From the NCBI GenBank assembly GCA_902605755.1, contig CACLDR010000022.1, forward strand, positions 1-32,030: 32,030 bases of DNA. The letters are read 5' to 3'. A program made the translations under genes and the position numbers. The notes beneath the pieces were generated by a model that saw only the letters and a program-made list of their open reading frames with translations, was not told where the DNA came from and did no database searches. This DNA comes from an uncultured Marinoscillum sp. GTDB taxonomy: Bacteria > Bacteroidota > Bacteroidia > Cytophagales > Cyclobacteriaceae. Below, piece after piece: positions 26,518-32,030 of this stretch (position 1 is the first letter of the stretch; each line of letters opens with the position of its first letter).

Positions 26518-27684
26518 ATGATTAGGAACAGAAAACTTAGAATGGGAATGGTAGGTGGAGGAAGCGGGGCTTTTATTGGTGGAATTCATCGAATGGCTGC
26601 GCAATTAGATGGTCAAATTGAGCTAATTTGCGGCGTTTTTAGCTCAGATTCGGAAAAATCGATCTCTTTTGGAAAGGAAATATATTTAAATGATCAAAGA
26701 TTATATAGAACATTTGATGAAATGATGGCATCTGAGGCAACTCTACCTGAGAAGGAGCGAATAGATTTTGTTTCCATTGTTACGCAAAATGATCTACATT
26801 TTGCTCCCGCGATGTCGGCATTAAATCATGACTTTCCAGTCATCATAGATAAGCCTTTATGTTTTTCCTTAGATGAAGCGAAGAAACTCAGAACTAAAGT
26901 TAAAATTACCGGCTTACCGTTTGCTCTCACTTATACGTATGCATATTATCCAATGTTGGTTCAAGCAAAGGCCATGGTTAATAATTTAGAGATAGGAAAG
27001 ATTCGAAAGGTTATGGTAGAGTATCCTCAAGGATGGTTATCGGACAAGTTAGAATCTACAGGTCAAAAACAAGCTGTCTGGCGCTCAGATGCCCAAAAAG
27101 CAGGTATAAGTAATTGTTTTGGTGATATCGGGACTCACTGTGGATATTTAGCACAATATATTTCCGGCTTAAGGATAACTGAAGTATTGGCTGGGCTCAA
27201 TGTTTTTGTGCCTGGAAGAAGTTTGGACGATGATGCGGATGTGCTGTTTAAAATGGAGCAAGGAGTCAAAGGTGTGATTTCTGCCTCCCAAGTTTCTCAA
27301 GGTGATGAAAATAATCTTAAATTCAGAATTTATGGGGATAAGGGCGCACTGGAATGGAGTAATAACGATCATAATACGCTCCTTGTAAAAAAACAAGGAA
27401 AGCCAACTCAAATCTTTCGCTCAGGAGTGGACAATTCCTATTTACATGAGGAAACGCATTTGAACATGAGAACACCTTCTGGTCATCCCGAAGGCTATAT
27501 TGAGGCCTTTGCAAATATATATAGATATTTTTCAGAAGATGTAAGAAAGTACAGAGCAGATCCTACAAAAGATCGTAATCATAAGTATCCTAACATTGAT
27601 GACGGTTTTAAGGGAATGGCTTTAGTTGATGCTGTGGTAGCATCTTCCGCTGATGGAAATATTTGGAAAAAAATTGAAGAATGA
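26518..27684 (+). CDS. Gfo/Idh/MocA-family oxidoreductase (second of two)
   Basis: A tandem paralogue of the preceding gene (388 residues): shared GGG...FIGxxHR loop (about 11-27), SIVTQNDLHFAPA, GDIGTHCGYL (Asp203, His207), GVISASQV and SGHPEGYIEAFANIY. The conserved EKP is DKP here (111-113), with Lys112 kept; Asp at the first position is a known variant in the family. Compared with its neighbour it probably accepts a different intermediate, or the two form a heteromer or a forward and back oxidation pair. The gene lies 25 bp after its paralogue and 21 bp before the TIM-barrel gene. Cytoplasmic; substrate unknown. Confidence 0.92.
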   Translation: MIRNRKLRMGMVGGGSGAFIGGIHRMAAQLDGQIELICGVFSSDSEKSISFGKEIYLNDQRLYRTFDEMMASEATLPEKERIDFVSIVTQNDLHFAPAMSALNHDFPVIIDKPLCFSLDEAKKLRTKVKITGLPFALTYTYAYYPMLVQAKAMVNNLEIGKIRKVMVEYPQGWLSDKLESTGQKQAVWRSDAQKAGISNCFGDIGTHCGYLAQYISGLRITEVLAGLNVFVPGRSLDDDADVLFKMEQGVKGVISASQVSQGDENNLKFRIYGDKGALEWSNNDHNTLLVKKQGKPTQIFRSGVDNSYLHEETHLNMRTPSGHPEGYIEAFANIYRYFSEDVRKYRADPTKDRNHKYPNIDDGFKGMALVDAVVASSADGNIWKKIEE

Positions 27685-27705
27685 TCTAACTTACAAAAAA
27701 AAATT

Positions 27706-28773
27706 ATGAGTGTCATGAAAACAATACAAGGACCAGCCATTTTTTTAGCACAATTTATGGACGACATTGCACCCTTTAATAATCTTAAAAATATTTGTGA
27801 ATGGGCAGCATCATTGGGCTACAAAGGAGTTCAAATTCCCACTTGGGATACTAGACTAATTGATATTTCTTTAGCTGGAGATAGTAAAAATTACTGTGAT
27901 GAAATTAAAGGGGTTGTGAATGAGGCGGGTCTAGAATTGACTGAGTTAGCAACACACCTGCAAGGGCAGTTGGTTGCAGTACATCCGGCTTATGATACCT
28001 TGTTTGACGGTTTTGCTCCAGATCATTTGAAAGGAAATTCAAAATCACGTACTCAATGGGCGGTAGATCAAGTTAAGTCATCGGCCACTGCAAGTCGTCA
28101 TTTAGGTATCAATGTTATGGCCAGCTTCTCAGGTGCACTAGTATGGCCTTTTATTTATCCTTGGCCACAAAGACCTCAAGGTTTAGTTGAGGCGGGCTTT
28201 AATGAGTTGGCCAAAAGGTGGATGCCTATTTTGGATCATTGTAAAGATATTGGGATAGATGTATGTTATGAGGTGCATCCGGGTGAAGATCTGCATGATG
28301 GCGTATCCTTTGAAAGATTTTTGGAAGCTACAAATAATCATAGTTCGGTGAACTTACTTTATGATCCTAGTCACTTTGCATTGCAAAATTTAGATTATCT
28401 TCAATATATTGATCATTACCATGAATATATTAAAATGTTTCATGTCAAAGATGCAGAATTTAATTCAACAGGTAAGTCAGGAGTATTTGGAGGCTATCAA
28501 GATTGGGTGGATCGTCCAGGAAGATTCAGATCTTTAGGGGATGGTACAGTTGATTTTTCGGGTATTTTTAGTAAATTAACTCAATATGGCTTTGATGGCT
28601 GGGCAGTGCTTGAATGGGAGTGTTGTATTAAATCTTCCAGACAAGGTGCTCAAGAAGGAGCAGAGTTTATTTCAAACCACATAATCAATGTTACTAAAAA
28701 AGCATTCGATGATTTTGCTGGTGGGGCAGCCAATGATCAAATCAACAAAAAAATTCTAGGTATTGACAAATGA
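27706..28773 (+). CDS. sugar phosphate isomerase/epimerase (xylose isomerase-like TIM barrel)
   Basis: A 355-residue AP-endonuclease-2/xylose-isomerase-like TIM barrel protein. The four likely metal ligands of the family are visible: Glu189 (YEVHPGED), Asp220 (LLYDPSH), His246 (FHVKDAEF) and Glu303 (VLEWECC). Conserved GYKGVQIP and the C-terminal ALASV-like helices are as expected. Such enzymes isomerise or epimerise keto sugars and inososes (IolE/IolI relatives) or act on 3-keto glycosides. Third gene of the oxidoreductase operon, so it likely works on the keto product of one of the two dehydrogenases. ATG at 27706 is used; ATG at 27715 is possible. Confidence 0.9.
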   Translation: MSVMKTIQGPAIFLAQFMDDIAPFNNLKNICEWAASLGYKGVQIPTWDTRLIDISLAGDSKNYCDEIKGVVNEAGLELTELATHLQGQLVAVHPAYDTLFDGFAPDHLKGNSKSRTQWAVDQVKSSATASRHLGINVMASFSGALVWPFIYPWPQRPQGLVEAGFNELAKRWMPILDHCKDIGIDVCYEVHPGEDLHDGVSFERFLEATNNHSSVNLLYDPSHFALQNLDYLQYIDHYHEYIKMFHVKDAEFNSTGKSGVFGGYQDWVDRPGRFRSLGDGTVDFSGIFSKLTQYGFDGWAVLEWECCIKSSRQGAQEGAEFISNHIINVTKKAFDDFAGGAANDQINKKILGIDK

Positions 28774-29282
28774 TCTCATTTTCGTACAGATAGGTGATTA
28801 TTTTGATGAATCTTTGTTTAATATTTGAGGTATTCGATTGGTAAAAACTATCGCCTTGGGTTCTTCTATACTTTTTTTCAATAAAATTAATCTGATTTAA
28901 CTAATCTTATTATCATTTTACGTTTAAAACAACTCAATTCATAGGGATATTAATCAATCTAATTTTGGAAATAAAATTAACAATTTTAAGAGAAGACTTT
29001 GGCTATTGCAAATCAAAACTCATTTACTTTAATTTTCTCCCTGTATTCTTCCAAGAATCAAATAGTTGACCCTTCATTAATTTCATTTTTAGACAGCCTC
29101 ATTATACCACTTTTATCAGTCATGAAACGTTTCAAAAATCTTCTGTAGTTGCTTAAATACCCTAGTCCTTTATGTAAGGATTTAATATTGAAGTAATATT
29201 GATGATGAATCTTAGATATTTTACTTAAAGTGATGTTATTTTGACGAGACTTAGCTCTATAGTATTAAAAATAAGATTTATA
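28774..29282. other. intergenic region, 509 bp, with LacI-type palindrome
   Basis: No gene is visible between the TIM-barrel gene and the large cytochrome c lipoprotein gene. The notable element is the palindrome at 29123-29134. A promoter for the downstream gene must lie here, so the large gene is probably a separate transcription unit under its own control. Confidence 0.4.
29123..29134. promoter_or_regulatory. perfect 12-bp palindrome, LacI/GalR-type operator candidate
   Basis: TGAAACGTTTCA is a perfect inverted repeat with a central CG, the form of operators bound by LacI/GalR-family sugar regulators (compare the core of Cra, RbsR and CcpA sites). It lies 148 bp before the start of the large cytochrome c/propeller gene in noncoding DNA. 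No LacI-type regulator gene is in the window. Confidence 0.6.
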
Positions 29283-32030
29283 ATGAAGAAAATAGTCACT
29301 TTACTCACTCTTGGACTAGCCATTTCCTGCGGTATTTCTAATAAAAAAAGACATCCTCGAGATGTTTGGGTTTTTAGATCTGTGCTGGATGGAATGCCAA
29401 GGATGATCACCGCAGCGCTAGATGAGAATTTATGGGTCGCCTATGATACCCAAACAGGACTTTTATATAGGGCCTGGAATGGTGATGTTTTGTTTGATGG
29501 TGCGGTTTATACAACGGTTCATGGCCCACAACCGAAAAGCTTGGGATCTACATATTATCAAATGGAGCATTCTGAGTGGATGCTAACCCAAAACGATAAA
29601 ACGGTAAGTTTTGATTTTCAATATAAGGGTCACTTTATTAGAGGTGAACATGTATTTTTTAAATATGACTTTATCACACCGGATGGGGAAAAAATTAGGA
29701 TAGTTGAATCACCAAGATATGTGAATCGAGGGATTAAGCATGGTATTGAGAGAATTTTTGATGTTGAAAATAAAACAAATTATGAGGTTAAACTAAACAC
29801 CTCATTGGGATTACTATCAAAATATGATGATTATGAAACTGATGGATTATTTACAGTTATTCATCAGGAAGCATTTGAGAAAGATGACGTTAAATTAGTT
29901 AATATAAAGGGTGTTTTAACGCTCAACAAGGAGAAAATAAGTTTGTCTACATTCTTTCATCCAGAAATTGAAAACCTTACCAAGGCAACTGAAACTAATG
30001 AGATTTCCAATGCTGTTAATGGTGCCTTAATAATCAAAAACAGTAATTGCGCCACTTGTCATAATGAAAGGATTAGAACAATTGGGCCTGCATATTTGAC
30101 TATCGCCAAAAAATATAATGAAGATAAGGCGACTATCGATATGCTTGCTCAAAAAATAATAAAGGGGGGTTCTGGTGTTTGGGGAAATGCAATTATGACA
30201 CCGCATCCAGAAATTGTTACTGATGATGCAGTGGTTATGGTAGAATACATTTTAGGTTTGGATGATCAATTAATTAAACCTTTTGACAAATTCTCTTTAG
30301 GTATGAAATCTGTGCCAGTCAAATTTCCCAAGAAGTTTAACCAAAAGAATGGAAAAGGATTTTTGGCTCAGTTGTACATTAATAATTTAAAAGAATCACC
30401 TCTTGATGTGGTTAAAAAAACTTCTCCGGTTTTGCAGGGGAATATTTCTCAAATCCATGCTTTGGCAACGACAGACTTTTTAAATCATCAAGAAAATTTT
30501 ATAATAAACTACAAGGGGAATTTAGAAATTAAAAAAGAAGGAAGTTATGATTTCAGATTAATTAGTGATGATGGGTCGTTTCTATTTATTGATGGTAATT
30601 TAATCATTGATAATAGTGGTGCACATGGTCCTCAAATCCGCGATGGTGAAATATTTCTAAAAAAAGGTATGCATTCAATTAGAATGATATATAATCAATT
30701 GGATGGAGGGGCATTTGTATCACTTCAATGGTTTGATCGAGATAAAGAAAGTTTTGTATTGCTAAATGATCACTCCGTTACTTACGATTCCACACACTTT
30801 CTAAAGATTAAACCCTTCTACGGTAATTCGAAAAAATCAATTCCTGGAGATGCTATGCAATTAAAAGAAGTACATCCTGCATTCGATTTGGCACAAGTGC
30901 GCCCAGATAATTTTATGCCACGCGTAGGAGGTTTAGATTTTCTTTCTGATGGCAGAATGGTAGTATGCACTTGGGACTCCTTGGGTTCAGTGTATATTTT
31001 AGAAAATTGGGCATCGGGTGTACCTGACAAAATAAAGTTAAAGCGAATTGCAGTAGGTCTTGCCGAGCCCCTAGGTTTGAAAGTGGTTGATGAAGAGATT
31101 TATGTTTTGCAAAAACAAGAATTGACCAAGTTAATAGACCATAATGGGGATGAATTAATTGATGAATATCAGACGATCAGTAATGATTGGAAAGTATCGG
31201 CTAACTTCCATGAATTTGCTTTCGGATTAGTCTACCAAGACGGCTATTTTTATGGAACTTTGGCAACCGCGATTATGCCAGGTGGTGCCAGTGCAAATCC
31301 GCAAATACCAGATCGAGGTAAGGTCTTAAAAATAGAGAAATCAACAGGAAAAGTGGAGTTGATCGCTTCGGGCTTAAGAACTCCAAATGGTATTGGCGTC
31401 GGAAAAGACAATGAAATATTTATCGCAGATAATCAAGGAGATTGGTTGCCGGCAAGTAAAATTGTACATGTACAGTCGGGTGCATTTTATGGTTCAAGAT
31501 CGGTTGATTTTGAGGGTACGGCGAAGTTAAAGGAAACTTTACCTGTTGTTTGGCTGCCGCAAGATGAAATTGGTAATTCTCCTACTACACCTATTGGCTT
31601 AAATGTAGGACCTTACAAGGGTCAAATGATCCATGGTGAAGTAACAAATGGGGGAATTAAGCGAGTATATATTGAAAAAGTAAATGGAGCCTATCAGGGA
31701 GCTTTATTTAGGTTTACACAAGGATTGGAGGCTGGTGTAAATCGTATTCTTTGGGCGCCTAATGGAGATTTGGTAGTAGGGGGTATAGGCTCATCTGGCA
31801 ATTGGGCGCAAACCGGCAAGTTATGGTATGGGTTACAAAGCATGAGATACAATGGCAGATCTGTATTTGAAATGCTGAGTGTAAGTTCTAGAAGCGATGG
31901 CTTTGAAATAGAATTTACTGAATCCATTAAAGAAGGTCAAAATATAAATTTGCGAGATTTTATGATTAAGCAATGGCGCTATGAGCCAACCAAAGATTAT
32001 GGAGGACCAAAACTTGATATGGAGGATTTA
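29283..32030 (+). CDS. multidomain lipoprotein: cytochrome c, PA14-like and quinoprotein-like propeller (partial)
   Basis: A reading frame of 916 codons open to the window's right edge, so the C-terminus is missing. It starts with a lipoprotein signal (MKKIVTLLTLGLAISC). Residues about 20-240 are a beta-rich domain I cannot name. A class I cytochrome c domain (about 245-335) has CATCH at 256-260 and an axial Met305 in GNAIMTPHPE. A PA14-like beta domain (about 365-500; DFRLISDDGSFLFIDGN, then GMHSIRMIY and SLQW) follows. From about 520 there is a six-bladed propeller of the sorbosone/glucose dehydrogenase type (VGGLDFLSDGRM, LAEPLGLKV, GLRTPNGIGVG, FIADNQGDW). It probably oxidises a sugar outside the cytoplasm and passes electrons to haem. 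Position next to Gfo/Idh/MocA genes fits carbohydrate use. Similar giants occur in Planctomycetota and Bacteroidota. Confidence 0.85.
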   Translation, partial: MKKIVTLLTLGLAISCGISNKKRHPRDVWVFRSVLDGMPRMITAALDENLWVAYDTQTGLLYRAWNGDVLFDGAVYTTVHGPQPKSLGSTYYQMEHSEWMLTQNDKTVSFDFQYKGHFIRGEHVFFKYDFITPDGEKIRIVESPRYVNRGIKHGIERIFDVENKTNYEVKLNTSLGLLSKYDDYETDGLFTVIHQEAFEKDDVKLVNIKGVLTLNKEKISLSTFFHPEIENLTKATETNEISNAVNGALIIKNSNCATCHNERIRTIGPAYLTIAKKYNEDKATIDMLAQKIIKGGSGVWGNAIMTPHPEIVTDDAVVMVEYILGLDDQLIKPFDKFSLGMKSVPVKFPKKFNQKNGKGFLAQLYINNLKESPLDVVKKTSPVLQGNISQIHALATTDFLNHQENFIINYKGNLEIKKEGSYDFRLISDDGSFLFIDGNLIIDNSGAHGPQIRDGEIFLKKGMHSIRMIYNQLDGGAFVSLQWFDRDKESFVLLNDHSVTYDSTHFLKIKPFYGNSKKSIPGDAMQLKEVHPAFDLAQVRPDNFMPRVGGLDFLSDGRMVVCTWDSLGSVYILENWASGVPDKIKLKRIAVGLAEPLGLKVVDEEIYVLQKQELTKLIDHNGDELIDEYQTISNDWKVSANFHEFAFGLVYQDGYFYGTLATAIMPGGASANPQIPDRGKVLKIEKSTGKVELIASGLRTPNGIGVGKDNEIFIADNQGDWLPASKIVHVQSGAFYGSRSVDFEGTAKLKETLPVVWLPQDEIGNSPTTPIGLNVGPYKGQMIHGEVTNGGIKRVYIEKVNGAYQGALFRFTQGLEAGVNRILWAPNGDLVVGGIGSSGNWAQTGKLWYGLQSMRYNGRSVFEMLSVSSRSDGFEIEFTESIKEGQNINLRDFMIKQWRYEPTKDYGGPKLDMEDL

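Overview
The window is AT-rich (about one third GC by eye) and reads as a stretch of a Bacteroidota chromosome, probably of the Saprospiria/Cytophagia type. Pointers to this are the weak or absent Shine-Dalgarno sequences, many lipoprotein signal peptides ending in a lipobox Cys, a DUF2911 protein, a PD40-OmpA envelope protein, a DUF3298-type lipoprotein, a long-form QueA and a Bacteroidota-like MenC. There are no rRNA or tRNA genes, phage genes, insertion sequences or CRISPR arrays that I can see.

Layout. 1-2.6 kb: a possible C-terminal scrap of a gene cut by the edge, a UDG-superfamily DNA glycosylase-like gene (268-915) and an exported SMP-30/gluconolactonase-type enzyme (1290-2195). 2.6-7.2 kb: an S9 prolyl-oligopeptidase-family lipoprotein (minus strand), a gene-free stretch with a 13-bp tandem repeat, and a FadD-type acyl-CoA ligase. 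7.2-10.6 kb: a DUF3298-like lipoprotein overlapping queA, with menC starting only 7 bp from the queA start, followed by the wreck of a creatininase gene. 11-16.5 kb: a small exported protein of unknown function, then a large PIG-L deacetylase paired with a sodium:solute symporter. 16.5-20 kb: a DUF2911 protein diverging from a GhrA-like 2-hydroxyacid dehydrogenase and a PD40-OmpA protein.

20-25 kb (minus strand) holds a tightly packed three-gene operon: an exported Cu/Zn-superoxide-dismutase-fold lipoprotein that lacks the zinc ligands, a membrane (M19) dipeptidase, and a gamma-glutamyltransferase. The last two are the two classical steps of extracellular glutathione breakdown. A 21-bp direct repeat of LytTR-operator type lies in the operon's leader. 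Upstream on the same strand is a multiply broken M28 aminopeptidase pseudogene.

25-32 kb (plus strand) is a carbohydrate-oxidation block: two tandem Gfo/Idh/MocA oxidoreductases, a xylose-isomerase-like TIM-barrel protein, and, after 509 bp carrying a perfect LacI-type palindrome, a very large lipoprotein (open past the right edge) that combines a cytochrome c domain, a PA14-like domain and a quinoprotein-like beta-propeller. Substrates are not identifiable from sequence alone.
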